Origin: AWTP1-13 sp963820375
Lineage (GTDB): Bacteria > Pseudomonadota > Alphaproteobacteria > Rhizobiales > Hyphomicrobiaceae
Assembly (NCBI GenBank): GCA_963820375.1
Contig: CAWFZX010000019.1
Coordinates: 248,001 to 312,000 of the forward strand
DNA length: 64,000 nt
Direction of reading: 5' to 3'
The notes under the pieces are model-generated. The model ran no database searches. It saw only the letters and a list, made by a program, of their open reading frames with translations, and was not told where the DNA came from. The position numbers were made by a program, and so were the translations under genes. Positions 8,642 to 17,631 of this stretch are shown here, one piece after another (the first letter of the stretch is position 1; the number at the start of each line of letters is the position of its first letter).

Positions 8642-8663
8642 GCGCGCGCGCGCGCGCGCGCGC
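8642..8663. repeat. (GC)11 dinucleotide tract
   Basis: Eleven uninterrupted GC dinucleotides lie between the binding-protein gene and the first permease gene, about 57 bp upstream of the permease start. Such alternating tracts can adopt Z-DNA and are prone to length change by slippage. Confidence 0.9.
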
Positions 8664-8720
8664 CCCGTGTTCGCCACGGGGCCTCGACCCCCGCCACACC
8701 CGCAACGGGCCTTATCAAAC

Positions 8721-9593
8721 GTGGATCAGCTGCTGCAGCACATGCTCAATGCCTTGATCCTGGGGGGCACGTACGCCCTCCTGGGCATCGGCCTGACGCT
8801 GATCTTCGGCATCATGCGGGTGGTGAACTTCACGCACGGCGAGCTCTACGCCTTCGGCGCCTACATGATGTACATGTGGGTGATGCTCGCCGGCATGAAC
8901 TTCTATCTCGCCCTGGTGCTGGCCGTGCTGCTCGGCATGCTGCTGGGCGGGCTCATCGAGCTGGTGCTGCTCCGGCGCCTGCGCGGGGCCGACATCGACA
9001 CCACCATGCTGGTGATGATCGGCGCCTGGATCGCGCTGCAGAACCTGGAACAGCTGGCCTGGTCGGGGGTCGCCAAGTCGATCAGCTCGCCGTTTCCCTC
9101 CTCGCCCCTGGTGCTCGGGCCGATTTCCGTATCGTGGAACCGGCTGTTCGTGTTCGTTGTCGCCTCGGCCCTGATCGTTGCCACCTACGCGCTGATCAAT
9201 CGCAGCAAGCTCGGCAAGGCCATGCGGGCAACCTTTCAGGATCGTGAGACGGCGGCGCTGATGGGAATCGAGATCGGCAGCATTCACACGGCAACTTTCG
9301 CCCTCGGCTCGGGCCTCGCCGCCGCCGCGGGTGCCCTGTTGGGGCCGGTGTTCGTCGCCTATCCGACCATGGGCGACCTGGCCTCGCTCAAGGCCTTCGC
9401 CATCGTCATTCTCGGCGGCCTGGGCAGCATCCCCGGCGCCACCGCTGGCGGCTTCATCCTTGCCTTCATGGAGGAGCTGGGCGCCGGCTACATTTCCTCC
9501 GGTTTCCGTGACGGCATGGGCTTCCTGCTGATCATCGTCATTTTGCTGGTGAAGCCGACGGGACTGTTCGCGCGCCGGGAGCGAATCGGGTGA
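8721..9593 (+). CDS. livH: Branched-chain amino acid-type ABC permease, LivH family
   Basis: The 290-aa inner-membrane permease has about eight hydrophobic segments and the family start LNALILGGTYALLGIGLTLI followed by FGIMRVVNFTHGE. The C-terminal half carries the coupling region FAIVILGGLGSIPGATAGG, which contacts the ATPase. I chose the GTG at 8721 because family members begin MDQLL(Q/H); the frame is open further upstream through the (GC)n region without homology. Its stop overlaps the livM start by 4 nt (GTGA), so translation is coupled. Confidence 0.88.
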   Translation: MDQLLQHMLNALILGGTYALLGIGLTLIFGIMRVVNFTHGELYAFGAYMMYMWVMLAGMNFYLALVLAVLLGMLLGGLIELVLLRRLRGADIDTTMLVMIGAWIALQNLEQLAWSGVAKSISSPFPSSPLVLGPISVSWNRLFVFVVASALIVATYALINRSKLGKAMRATFQDRETAALMGIEIGSIHTATFALGSGLAAAAGALLGPVFVAYPTMGDLASLKAFAIVILGGLGSIPGATAGGFILAFMEELGAGYISSGFRDGMGFLLIIVILLVKPTGLFARRERIG

Positions 9594-10630
9594 AGCGAGT
9601 GCTGACGCTAGCCTGGTTGGCGGTGCTGTTGTCCGTGCCGCTGTGGCTGTCGAGCCTTTATGTGCTCCACATTCTGATCATGACCGGCATCTTCATCATC
9701 GCTGCCATGAGCCTGAATTTGCTGCTCGGCTACACCGGCCAGCTCAGCCTCGGTCACGTCGCCTTCTTCGGCATCGGCGCCTACACCTCGAGCCTGGTGT
9801 CGTTGGGCTTTGAGGTGCACCTGCTGCCGGCCTGGCGGGTGGCGCTCGAGCCCAAGCCGGTCTGGCTCGGCATGCTGTGCGGCATTGCCGCGGCGGCCGT
9901 GTGCGGATGGGTGATCGGCAAGGTGTCCTTCAAGGTCCGCGGCGCCTATTTCGTCATCGTCACGGTGAGCTTCGCCGAGGTGATCCGTCTGGTGGCGCTG
10001 AATTGGGTCGAGCTGACGCAAGGCCCGATGGCGCTCAACAACATTCCGGTGCTGCGGCTCGGCATTCCGGGCTGGTTCGAGTTCGCCTTTCTGCGCAAGC
10101 CGGCCAACTACTACCTTGTGCTGATGGTGGGGATTGTCGCCTATGTCTTGATCCGGCGGCTGGTCAATTCGCGCGCCGGCCGCGCCATGATAGCCCTGCG
10201 GGAAAATGAGCCGCTGGCGGCTTCCGTCGGCATCGACGTGACGGCCTATCTCGTGCTCGCCACATTCGTATCGGCCGGCATCGCCGGCGCTGCCGGGGCG
10301 CTCTATGCCCACTACGTGCGCATCGTCGACCCCGATGTCTTCTCCTTTATCTATACGGTGACGATGGTGATCATGGTGATCAGCGGCGGCAAGGGCACGC
10401 TGACCGGGCCCATTGTCGGCGGGCTGATCTTCGGCCTGCTACCGGAAACCCTGCGCGCGTTCAGCATTCCGCCGGAGATCCAGTGGGTGCTCTATGGCGT
10501 GCTGATGATCCTCGTCGTCTACTTCCTGCCCGAGGGCATCGTGCCGGCCCTGCGCAGCTGGTGGCAGGGACGCGGCGAGCCGCAGGCCCAGCCGCCTGCG
10601 GCCGCGGCCAAGTCCGAGGCCTCCGCATGA
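9590..10630 (+). CDS. livM: Branched-chain amino acid-type ABC permease, LivM family
   Basis: The 346-aa permease pairs with LivH in the membrane channel. It shows the LivM pattern MSLNLLLGYTGQLSLGHVAF with FGIGAYTSSL, then GKVSFKVRGAYFVIVTVSFA. Near the C-terminus is the ATPase-coupling region with SGGKGTLTGPIVGG. The start is a GTG that overlaps the livH stop. The C-terminal tail (about the last 25 residues) is Pro/Ala/Gln-rich and probably cytoplasmic. The ATPase gene begins inside its stop codon (ATGA overlap). Confidence 0.9.
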   Translation: MKRVLTLAWLAVLLSVPLWLSSLYVLHILIMTGIFIIAAMSLNLLLGYTGQLSLGHVAFFGIGAYTSSLVSLGFEVHLLPAWRVALEPKPVWLGMLCGIAAAAVCGWVIGKVSFKVRGAYFVIVTVSFAEVIRLVALNWVELTQGPMALNNIPVLRLGIPGWFEFAFLRKPANYYLVLMVGIVAYVLIRRLVNSRAGRAMIALRENEPLAASVGIDVTAYLVLATFVSAGIAGAAGALYAHYVRIVDPDVFSFIYTVTMVIMVISGGKGTLTGPIVGGLIFGLLPETLRAFSIPPEIQWVLYGVLMILVVYFLPEGIVPALRSWWQGRGEPQAQPPAAAAKSEASA

Positions 10631-11418
10631 CGGCGCAACCGGCAATCGAGCTTGCCGTCGCAGGGCTGACGATCCGCTTCGGCGGCTTGACCGCCGTGGA
10701 CCAGATGTCGTTCGAGGTGCGGCAGGGAGAGGTCCTGTCCCTGATCGGGCCGAACGGCGCCGGCAAGACCTCGGCCTTCAACGCCATCACGGGCTACATT
10801 GCGCCAGCGGCCGGCGCGGTGAGCTACCGCGGTGTCCGGCTCACCGGCCGAAAACCCAACGAAATTGCGCAACTTGGCGTGGTGCGCACCTTCCAGAAAA
10901 CCAGCGTGTTTGGCGGCTTGAGCGTGCTCGACAATGTGCTGGTCGGGCTGCATTTGCGCTCCAAGCAGCAGCCGCTGGCGATCCTCTTGGGCGCCGGCAG
11001 CGTCGCTCGCGAAGAGACCGCTCTCAGCGCCGAGGCGGACAGCACCTTGCAATTCATCGGCCTGGCGGCGCGCGCCGGCCAGCTGGCCTCATCGCTGCCC
11101 TACGGCGAACTGCGGCTCTTGGAAGTGGCCATCGCCCTGGCGGCGAAACCCAAACTGCTGCTGTTGGACGAGCCCGTCTGCGGCCTCAATCCGGCCGAGA
11201 CCGCAAGCTTCATGCAGCTCCTGGCCCGCATCCGCGCGCGCGGCATCACCGTTCTGCTGGTCGAGCACGACATGAAGATGGTGATGGGGGTCTCCGACCG
11301 TATCGTCTGCCTCAATCAGGGCCGCATCATTGCCGACGGCACGCCCGAGGCGATCCGCAACAACGCCGAAGTGGTGCGTGCCTATCTGGGCACGCACCGG
11401 GCAGGCGCGGCGCGATAG
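10627..11418 (+). CDS. livG: Branched-chain amino acid-type ABC ATPase, LivG family
   Basis: This 263-aa ATPase energises the LivHM permease. Walker A is GPNGAGKTS at residues 41-49. The LivG-type insert VVRTFQKTSVFGGLSVLDNV follows. The signature loop is SLPYGELRLLEVA, Walker B is LLLLDEP, and the switch His is in VEHDMKMVMGVSDRI. It overlaps livM by 4 nt. HAAT transporters normally use two different ATPases (LivG and LivF). No livF follows, because the next gene is the P450 on the opposite strand. Either LivF is supplied from elsewhere or LivG acts as a homodimer. Confidence 0.9.
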   Translation: MTAQPAIELAVAGLTIRFGGLTAVDQMSFEVRQGEVLSLIGPNGAGKTSAFNAITGYIAPAAGAVSYRGVRLTGRKPNEIAQLGVVRTFQKTSVFGGLSVLDNVLVGLHLRSKQQPLAILLGAGSVAREETALSAEADSTLQFIGLAARAGQLASSLPYGELRLLEVAIALAAKPKLLLLDEPVCGLNPAETASFMQLLARIRARGITVLLVEHDMKMVMGVSDRIVCLNQGRIIADGTPEAIRNNAEVVRAYLGTHRAGAAR

Positions 11419-11550
11419 GCAGGAGCGGCGGCCCAGCAACGCCGGCCCCCAACGCGCCCTCTGCGCCTTGGCGGTGGCGGGGCTCAGCGCCAGCCGCCCG
11501 CGCGGCGCCAGGCTGTGGATGGCGTCTTCTGCCGTGACGGTGCGCTGGTG

Positions 11551-12909
11551 TCAGCTCAGTTCGCAAATCTTGAAAGGCAGGCCCCCCTTGGGGGTCAGCG
11601 TCACCGTCGCATTGATGCCGGGCGGTTCGGGGCCAACGTATTCGGGCCGGAAACGACGCAGCAGAATGGACAAGGCCAGCGTGTTCTCGACCTGGCTCAT
11701 CGCCCCGCCGATACAGGCGCGCTTGCCGCCGCCGAACGGCAGGTAGGTGTAGGGGATGCGTTTTTTGGCGGCGTCGCCGAGCCAGCGCTCGGGCTGGAAG
11801 GCCTCGGGATCGGGCCAATACTTGGCGCTGTGATGGGCACCGTAGGCAAACAGCGCCACCTTGTCGCCGACGCGAATCTCCTTGCCATCGATGACGTCGG
11901 CCTTGGCGGCGACGCGCATCAGCATCCAGATCGGCGGGTAGAGCCGCATGGTCTCCTGGATCACGGCGCGCGTGTAGGCCAGCGCCGAATAGTCGGCCGC
12001 GGTCGGTTCGCGATCGCCGCAGACGAGTTCGCCTTCCTTGCGGATGCGCTCGGCGGCGGCTGGGCTTTTGGCGGTTTCATACAGCGCCCAGGCCAAGGTC
12101 AGCGCCGTCGTCTCCGTGCCGGCCCAGAGGTACTGCTTGATCTCGTCGATCGCCTGCTGCTGATCGAACTCCGGGATCGACGGATCCGCGACCGCGGCTT
12201 CGATCATCTTCAAGAGGGTGCGTTCACGCGCCTCGCGTGGATCGGCGGTGAAAACCTCGGGCGGCACGTCGGCCCAAACCTCCATGGCCTTGGCGGCGTC
12301 TTCCTCGGTGATTTCGAATTCCTCGCCGGCCACCTTTTTCAGGCGGATCGACTTGTGTTTCATCACATCGGTATAGGTCTTCACGCACTTGAAGACGAAA
12401 TGCGGGTTGAAGGGCATCTCCCGGTCGAACAGCGCCTTGCAGATCATGTCTGCGGCCAGCGTCCAGGTCTGCTCGACCATCTCGACCGTCTCGCCGCTCT
12501 GGGCGAGCTTGGCCCAGTTTTGCATTTTGCTGCGAATGGCGGCGAGGAAGTAGGGAATGTATTCGGCGAACATGTCCGGGTGGAACGCCGGTTGCTGCGG
12601 CATGCGAATCTTCTGCCAGAGCACGCCGTCATGCGTGATCATGGACTTGCCGAAGATCGGCTTGAGCCCATCGAAATACTTGATGTAGTCGTCGGCCTTG
12701 GTGACCAAGACGCGCTTGAAATGCTCCGGCGCCGTCAGCAGCACGACGCGCTGGCTTGCCATGTTGACCGGGATGACGCCGCCGTAGCGCTCCGCCATCT
12801 GCATGAGGATCGTCAGCGGGTTGTTCGGCCCCTTGAGCAGGGGGGTCAGCTTGAACCAGACCGAGGCTTCTTCGCCGAGCTGGTGGATGTGCGATTGAGC
12901 GGCAGTCAT
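11551..12909 (-). CDS. Cytochrome P450
   Basis: The 452-aa heme monooxygenase has every P450 hallmark. The oxygen-binding I helix reads AGTETTALTLAW. The K-helix ExxR motif is ETMRLYPP. The heme loop FGGGKRACIGG has the axial Cys at about residue 399. There is no signal peptide or membrane anchor, so it should be soluble and needs separate redox partners, none of which are encoded here. It is convergent with the transporter operon (132 bp between stops). Its long N-terminus and K/R-rich heme loop resemble P450s acting on fatty acids or terpenoids. The substrate is unknown. Confidence 0.92.
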   Translation of the reverse strand: MTAAQSHIHQLGEEASVWFKLTPLLKGPNNPLTILMQMAERYGGVIPVNMASQRVVLLTAPEHFKRVLVTKADDYIKYFDGLKPIFGKSMITHDGVLWQKIRMPQQPAFHPDMFAEYIPYFLAAIRSKMQNWAKLAQSGETVEMVEQTWTLAADMICKALFDREMPFNPHFVFKCVKTYTDVMKHKSIRLKKVAGEEFEITEEDAAKAMEVWADVPPEVFTADPREARERTLLKMIEAAVADPSIPEFDQQQAIDEIKQYLWAGTETTALTLAWALYETAKSPAAAERIRKEGELVCGDREPTAADYSALAYTRAVIQETMRLYPPIWMLMRVAAKADVIDGKEIRVGDKVALFAYGAHHSAKYWPDPEAFQPERWLGDAAKKRIPYTYLPFGGGKRACIGGAMSQVENTLALSILLRRFRPEYVGPEPPGINATVTLTPKGGLPFKICELS

Positions 12910-13082
12910 CTCATTGCGCTCCGGAGGCGGACGGCACCCCGTAGGTAAGTGTGCGTGCAGTCGGCGTCGCTCAGCCTCGGGCCGCTTGCCTCCCCTCTCC
13001 CTTAAAAGTCTGGGATTTGGGGGTTCGTACCACCAACAATTAAACTCTGTCCAGGTTCGGCGCTGCGGCCAATGTTCTTTTC
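12910..13082. other. Intergenic region upstream of the P450 gene
   Basis: About 170 bp between the P450 start and the tandem repeat at the purN end. I see a GGAG about 13 nt before the P450 ATG but no convincing -35/-10 pair. Confidence 0.3.
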
Positions 13083-13132
13083 ATTAACGGGTGTGGCCAC
13101 GATAATCATTAACGACTGTGGCCACGATTAAC
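13083..13132. repeat. 25-bp imperfect tandem duplication at the purN stop
   Basis: Two copies (13083-13107 and 13108-13132) share ATTAACG, three variable bases, then GTGGCCACGAT. The GTGGCCAC core is itself a palindrome. The second copy overlaps the purN stop codon, so duplication happened at the gene's 3' end. Confidence 0.8.
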
Positions 13133-13787
13133 CAAACGCGGGGGTTGCGGGCGGCGCGCCCTCCGCCGGGCTGGCCCCCAGCACGCGGACGCGCCCCTCG
13201 GACAGCGTCGCTCGACCCGAAGCGACGAGCGCCAAGGCCTGTGGATAGAGCTGGTGTTCGGCGCGCAGGATCCTGGCGGCAAGCGATTGGGCGCTGTCGC
13301 CCTCATGCACGGGCACCGCGGCCTGAGCGATGATGGGCCCACTGTCGAGGTCCTCGGTGACAAAGTGCACCGTGCAGCCGGAGATCTTGACCCCGGCGTC
13401 AAGCGCCTGCTGCTGGGGGTGCAAGCCTTTGAAGGCCGGCAGCAGGGAGGGGTGGATGTTGAGCTGCCGTCCCTGCCATTTGCGCACGAAGCCGGCGCTT
13501 TGGATGCGCATGAACCCGGCCAAGGCGACCACGTCAACGCCGGCCTTGGCCAGCACCTGATCGATGGCCTCGTCGAAGGCCTCCCGTGAGGCAAAGTCGC
13601 GATGATCGATCAGCGTCGCCGGCAGGCCCTGCGCCCGGGCCCAGGCATAGCCCGCCGCCTCGGGCCGGCTGGAGACGACGGCAACGATTTCGGCGGGGTA
13701 GTCGGGCGCCCGCGCCGCCTCGATCAGCGCCATCATGTTGGAGCCGCGGCCGGAAATCAGGATGGCGACCCGCTTTTTCGGGCTCAT
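13128..13787 (-). CDS. purN: Phosphoribosylglycinamide formyltransferase PurN
   Basis: PurN transfers the formyl group of 10-formyl-THF to GAR in purine synthesis. The 219-aa product has the phosphate-binding loop ISGRGSNM (residues 11-18), NIHPSLLPAFKG with the catalytic Asn110 and His112, and HFVTEDLD with the catalytic Asp148. The C-terminal ~20 residues (GASPAEGAPPATPAFG) are a low-complexity tail not needed for the fold. The start overlaps the purM stop by 4 nt, the usual purM-purN coupling. Confidence 0.95.
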   Translation of the reverse strand: MSPKKRVAILISGRGSNMMALIEAARAPDYPAEIVAVVSSRPEAAGYAWARAQGLPATLIDHRDFASREAFDEAIDQVLAKAGVDVVALAGFMRIQSAGFVRKWQGRQLNIHPSLLPAFKGLHPQQQALDAGVKISGCTVHFVTEDLDSGPIIAQAAVPVHEGDSAQSLAARILRAEHQLYPQALALVASGRATLSEGRVRVLGASPAEGAPPATPAFG

Positions 13788-14905
13788 CGGCCCGCCCCCA
13801 ACTGGCCCGAGTAGCGCACGGCCTCGGCCGCGCCCTTGCCTTTGGCGGGCGCCAGGATGCCGCGGCCCGGTTCGACGGCGCCGATCAGCACCGGCGCTTC
13901 GCCGGCGGCCGTGAGCGCGGCCATGACCGGCGCCATCCCCGCTTGGGCAACCACGGCCACCATGCCGATGCCGCAGTTGAAGGTGCGCAGCATCTCGCCA
14001 TCCTCAAGCCTGCCGGCCTGCTGGAGCCAGCCGAACACAGCAGGCATTTGCCAAGCGCCAAGGTCAATGTGGGCGGCCAATTTGGCCGGCAAGATGCGGG
14101 GCAGATTTTCCGACAGCCCCCCGCCGGTGATGTGCGACAGGCCCTTGATCGCCGTCGTCGCACGCAGGGCGCTAAGGACGGACTTGACGTAGATGCGCGT
14201 GGGCAGCAGCAGCGCCGACCCCAGCGAGGTTGCCGCCGCGAAGGGCGCGGGAGCCTCCCAGGCCAGGCCCGCCTCCGCCACCAGGCGGCGGACCAGCGAA
14301 TAGCCGTTGGAGTGCACCCCCGACGAGGTGAGCCCGATCAGCTGATCGCCCGGCTCGATATCTGAGCGCGGCAGCAGCTGGCCACGCTCAACGGCACCCA
14401 CGCAAAAACCGGCAAGGTCATAGTCCTTCTCGGCGTAGAGCCCGGGCATCTCCGCCGTCTCGCCGCCGATCAAGGCACAGCCGGCCAGCTGGCAGCCGTC
14501 GGCGATGCCGGCGATCACCGAGCGGGCGGTCTCCACGTCGAGCTTGCCGGCGGCAAAATAGTCGAGGAAGAACAGGGGCTCGGCCCCCTGCGCCAGAACA
14601 TCGTTCACGCACATGGCCACCAGATCGATGCCGATGCTGGCGTGCTGGCCCATGGCGATCGCGATTTTGAGCTTGGTGCCGACGCCATCGTTGGCAGCCA
14701 CCAGGAGGGGGTCGCGAAAGCCGGCGCCTTTGAGATCGAAGATGGCGCCAAAACCACCCAGCAGCGCGTCGGCGCCGGGGCGCAAGGTGGCCTTGGCCAA
14801 GGGCTTGATGGCTTCGACGACGGCATTGCCAACATCGATGTCGACCCCGGCCTCGCGGTAGGACAGGGGAGGGTGATTGTGCCGACGGCCTGGCATGCGT
14901 TGCAA
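13784..14905 (-). CDS. purM: Phosphoribosylformylglycinamidine cyclo-ligase PurM
   Basis: PurM (AIR synthetase) closes the imidazole ring of FGAM using ATP. The frame encodes up to 373 aa. It begins with the YREAGVDIDVGN segment and includes DPLLVAANDGVGTKLKIA, DLVAMCVNDVLAQGAEPLFF, GGETAEMPGLY and GLTSSGVHSNGYSLVR, all PurM signatures. The N-terminal ~14 residues before YREAG are poorly conserved; Met4 (14896) is an alternative start. It is first in a purM-purN operon, divergent from the DUF2066 gene. Confidence 0.95.
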   Translation of the reverse strand: MQRMPGRRHNHPPLSYREAGVDIDVGNAVVEAIKPLAKATLRPGADALLGGFGAIFDLKGAGFRDPLLVAANDGVGTKLKIAIAMGQHASIGIDLVAMCVNDVLAQGAEPLFFLDYFAAGKLDVETARSVIAGIADGCQLAGCALIGGETAEMPGLYAEKDYDLAGFCVGAVERGQLLPRSDIEPGDQLIGLTSSGVHSNGYSLVRRLVAEAGLAWEAPAPFAAATSLGSALLLPTRIYVKSVLSALRATTAIKGLSHITGGGLSENLPRILPAKLAAHIDLGAWQMPAVFGWLQQAGRLEDGEMLRTFNCGIGMVAVVAQAGMAPVMAALTAAGEAPVLIGAVEPGRGILAPAKGKGAAEAVRYSGQLGAGR

Positions 14906-15018
14906 GCTTTTGCCCTAATGCCTCACGGATTGTGCGGCATAGCAGACCCGTGCCGTTCGCGGTAGACTCCCGCACCGGGACGCTGGGGACGACGGTCGGC
15001 TCAGGGAAAGCAAAGATT

Positions 15019-16125
15019 TTGATAGGCAACACAGCAAAGCGGGTCCGCCGGTCGACCCTGGGCTTGACCGTTTGCAGCGCCATGTTGGCCGCAGGCCTCA
15101 CCCCCGGTCCACCGCTGGCGGCGGCCGAATCGGTATTCACGGTCGGCAATTACCCAGTGGAGGCGCGGGCCGATAATGCCGTCGCCGCCAAGGATCGGGC
15201 TCTCAACGAGGGCCAGCAGGCCGCCTTTCGCTCGCTTTTGCGCCGCCTGGTGCCGGTGACGGCCTTTGCGCGCCTCAAGCAGCTCTCCACGGTGCGCGCC
15301 GGCGATCTCGTCGAGGGCGTCAAGGTGCGCTCGGAGCGCAATTCGGCCACCGACTATATTGCCAATCTCGACTTCTCCTTCCAATCGAAGGCCGTGCGCG
15401 ACCTGCTGCGGCGTGAGGGCATCCCCTTCAGCGACGAGCAGGCCCCCGTGGTCAGCGTCATTCCGCTCTGGCGTGCGTCGGGCGGGACGGCCAAGGCCGA
15501 TGCCAGCTGGACGGCGATCTGGAGCGGGCTCGATCTGGAGCATTCGCTGACGCCTGGCAAGCTGCAGTCCCTCAAGGCAGAGGTGGGCGCCGAGACCATC
15601 AACGCCCTCCTGGAGGGGGATGGGAGCGCCATGCGCACGCTTGCGCGCGCCTATCAAAGCGAATTGGTGGTGGTGGCGGCCGCCGCGCCGGACCCGGCAG
15701 CCGGGCGGCTCAACGTGACGCTGAGCGGCCGCGATGCCGTCGGCGCCTTCACGCTGCAACGGGCCTTTCGGCTCGATCGCGCCGATCCCGCCTATACCAG
15801 CGAATTGGCGGCGGTCGTCCTCTTGGGAATTCTGGAGGGACGCTGGAAATCCATCCGCACGGCTGGCGCGGGGAGCGTCTCTGGCTCGAGCAGCGATCTG
15901 CTGATCGCCGTCGAGTTTCGCGGCATGGGCGAGTGGCAAGAAATCAGCCGCAAACTGAGCGCTGTTCCGGGCGTCCAAGAGCTGGAAGTGGCCGGCCTGT
16001 CGGCGCGGGGGGCCCGCGTGACCCTGCGCTACGCGGAAGGCGCCGAGCGACTGGCCCAGAGCCTGTCGCAGCAGGGGCTGGGCTTGCGCAACGTGGCCGG
16101 CAAGTGGGTGCTTTCCCTGCAATAG
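15019..16125 (+). CDS. DUF2066-family exported protein
   Basis: The product is about 368 aa from a TTG at 15019 (AGGGA 8 nt upstream). That start gives a clean Sec signal peptide (RR, then STLGLTVCSAMLAAGL, cleavage near AAA-E). An in-frame ATG at 14932 is only 26 bp from the divergent purM start and would bury the signal peptide. The mature part begins FTVGNYPVEARADNAVAAKD and fits DUF2066 proteins of unknown function, which are typically encoded next to purM in this group. It probably acts in the periplasm or envelope. Only the family and its genomic position are known. Confidence 0.75.
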   Translation: MIGNTAKRVRRSTLGLTVCSAMLAAGLTPGPPLAAAESVFTVGNYPVEARADNAVAAKDRALNEGQQAAFRSLLRRLVPVTAFARLKQLSTVRAGDLVEGVKVRSERNSATDYIANLDFSFQSKAVRDLLRREGIPFSDEQAPVVSVIPLWRASGGTAKADASWTAIWSGLDLEHSLTPGKLQSLKAEVGAETINALLEGDGSAMRTLARAYQSELVVVAAAAPDPAAGRLNVTLSGRDAVGAFTLQRAFRLDRADPAYTSELAAVVLLGILEGRWKSIRTAGAGSVSGSSSDLLIAVEFRGMGEWQEISRKLSAVPGVQELEVAGLSARGARVTLRYAEGAERLAQSLSQQGLGLRNVAGKWVLSLQ

Positions 16126-16225
16126 AGGCTCGACGGAGCGCGCCGCCCGGGCATAGCATCAAAGCCACGGGTTGCGAAGGCGATGGCCGCCCATCGCTGT
16201 CACAGGCCCATGTCAAACGCCTGGG

Positions 16226-16795
16226 GTGCTCTTGCTCGCGCATATTCCGAACGCCATCACGCTTGGCCGCGTCATGTCGGTGCCGGTCCTGTTTTATCTT
16301 TTGCTCTCCGGGCGCAGCATTGCGGCCTTCGTTGTGTTCGTGTTGGCCGGCGTCAGCGACGCGGTGGACGGCTATCTGGCCAAGCGCTTTGACTGGCGCA
16401 GCGAGCTTGGCGCCTATCTCGATCCGCTGGCCGACAAGTTGTTGATCGTCAGCATTTTCATCGCCCTCGGTGTCCGCAACGAGCTGCCGTTATGGCTCGT
16501 GATCGCCGTGGTCAGCCGGGATGTGCTGATCGTCGTGGCCGTGCTCTTGTCCCTGGTGCTGGATCAGCCGATCCCCATCAAACCGCTGGCGATCAGCAAG
16601 CTCAATACCGTCGCCCAGATCGTGCTTGCCGCCGCCGTCCTCGCCAACGACGCCTTCGCGCTGCAGCTGGAGACCTCCCGCCTTGCCCTGGTGTGGATTA
16701 CGGGGGCATTGACGCTGCTTTCGCTGGCGGCCTACCTCAGGGATTGGTTTATGCACATGGCAGGATACGAGAGTGGTAAGGAGCCGCCCGGCTAA
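16226..16795 (+). CDS. CDP-alcohol phosphatidyltransferase family protein
   Basis: This inner-membrane enzyme family joins CDP-diacylglycerol to an alcohol such as glycerol 3-phosphate. The product (about 189 aa) has several membrane segments and the CDP-OH-P signature SDAVDGYLAKRF followed by GAYLDPLADK, which holds the metal-binding Asp residues. The usual AR of the motif is AK here. Starts are a GTG at 16226 or a TTG at 16232, giving LLLAHIPNAITLGR; no ATG fits the family N-terminus. It lies between the DUF2066 gene and hdaA, as in related genomes. It could be a second PgsA-like enzyme rather than the housekeeping one. Confidence 0.85.
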   Translation: MLLLAHIPNAITLGRVMSVPVLFYLLLSGRSIAAFVVFVLAGVSDAVDGYLAKRFDWRSELGAYLDPLADKLLIVSIFIALGVRNELPLWLVIAVVSRDVLIVVAVLLSLVLDQPIPIKPLAISKLNTVAQIVLAAAVLANDAFALQLETSRLALVWITGALTLLSLAAYLRDWFMHMAGYESGKEPPG

Positions 16796-16837
16796 GTGAG
16801 CTCAATGCCGGGCCCTCCAGCAGGCGAGGAATTTGGC

Positions 16838-16885
16838 GCCATGCCGGCCAGGGCAGGATTTGCCATGCCAGCCAGGGCAGCATTT
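16838..16885. repeat. 24-bp near-perfect tandem duplication upstream of hdaA
   Basis: Two copies (16838-16861 and 16862-16885) differ at two positions. Each contains TGCC-N6-GGCA, a dyad also present in the 18-bp array at 22954. The pair lies 54 bp upstream of the hdaA start. Confidence 0.85.
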
Positions 16886-16938
16886 CTGCCAGCAGCTCGC
16901 CCTGTAGCTGGTGCGGCGGGCCGGACGCTGCCGCCGGC

Positions 16939-17619
16939 ATGAGCCCTTCCCCCGACCAACTGATCTTGGATCTGCCCCAGCGTGCGGCGCTGGGCGCCCA
17001 GGATTTTTTGGTCAGCACGTCGAACCAAGCCGCCGCTGACATGATCGATCGTTGGCCGAACTGGACGGACGGCGCCGTTCTGGTGGTGGCGCCGGCACGG
17101 GCCGGCAAGACCCACCTCGGCAACGTCTGGCGCCTGAAGACGGGTGCGGTTGCCCTCAACGCCGCCAAGCTGTGCGAGGCCGACGTGGCGCGGGCCGGCA
17201 ACACCCTCTTGGTCGAAGATCTGCATGCCGGCATCGGCGATGAGCGGGTGTTGTTCCATCTCCTCAATCTTGTGCGCGAGCACCGGCGCTCGATGCTGCT
17301 GACCTCGGCCACCGCGCCCGGCGGATTGACCGTGGGCCTGCCCGATCTGCGCTCGCGCCTGCGCGCCTTGCCGCTCATTGAAATCGCCCCTCCCGATGCG
17401 GCCTTGCTGCGGGCCGTGCTCGTCAAGCAGTTTGCCGATCGCCAGCTGGCGGTCGAACCGCACGTGATTGCCCATCTCGTCCTGCACATGGAGCAGTCGA
17501 TGGCGGCAGCCGCCACCCTCGTCGCCGATCTCGATCGCGCCGCCATGACCTCGCATCGGCGCATCACGCGCGGCCTCGCCGGGGAAATCTTGGCGCGCAA
17601 CGCCATGAAACTCAGCTAA
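16939..17619 (+). CDS. hdaA: DnaA-related replication regulator HdaA
   Basis: The 226-aa protein is a short DnaA-like AAA+ protein without the DNA-binding domain IV. Family members stimulate ATP hydrolysis on DnaA after initiation, together with the beta clamp. The N-terminus carries a clamp-binding-type motif (QLILDLP, residues 7-13) next to ALGAQDFLVS. A degenerate P-loop (APARAGKTHL) follows, then LLVEDLHAG (Walker B-like) and the sensor-2 region. It precedes ppk by 111 bp. The degenerate P-loop is typical of Hda-type proteins. Confidence 0.88.
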   Translation: MSPSPDQLILDLPQRAALGAQDFLVSTSNQAAADMIDRWPNWTDGAVLVVAPARAGKTHLGNVWRLKTGAVALNAAKLCEADVARAGNTLLVEDLHAGIGDERVLFHLLNLVREHRRSMLLTSATAPGGLTVGLPDLRSRLRALPLIEIAPPDAALLRAVLVKQFADRQLAVEPHVIAHLVLHMEQSMAAAATLVADLDRAAMTSHRRITRGLAGEILARNAMKLS

Positions 17620-17631
17620 GCTCCACGAGCC

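Noticed and set aside
11515..12948. A 477-codon plus-strand frame opposite the P450 gene
   Set aside because: It is the antisense shadow of an unmistakable P450 with heme and ExxR motifs; its translation is Asp/His/Arg-rich without any domain.
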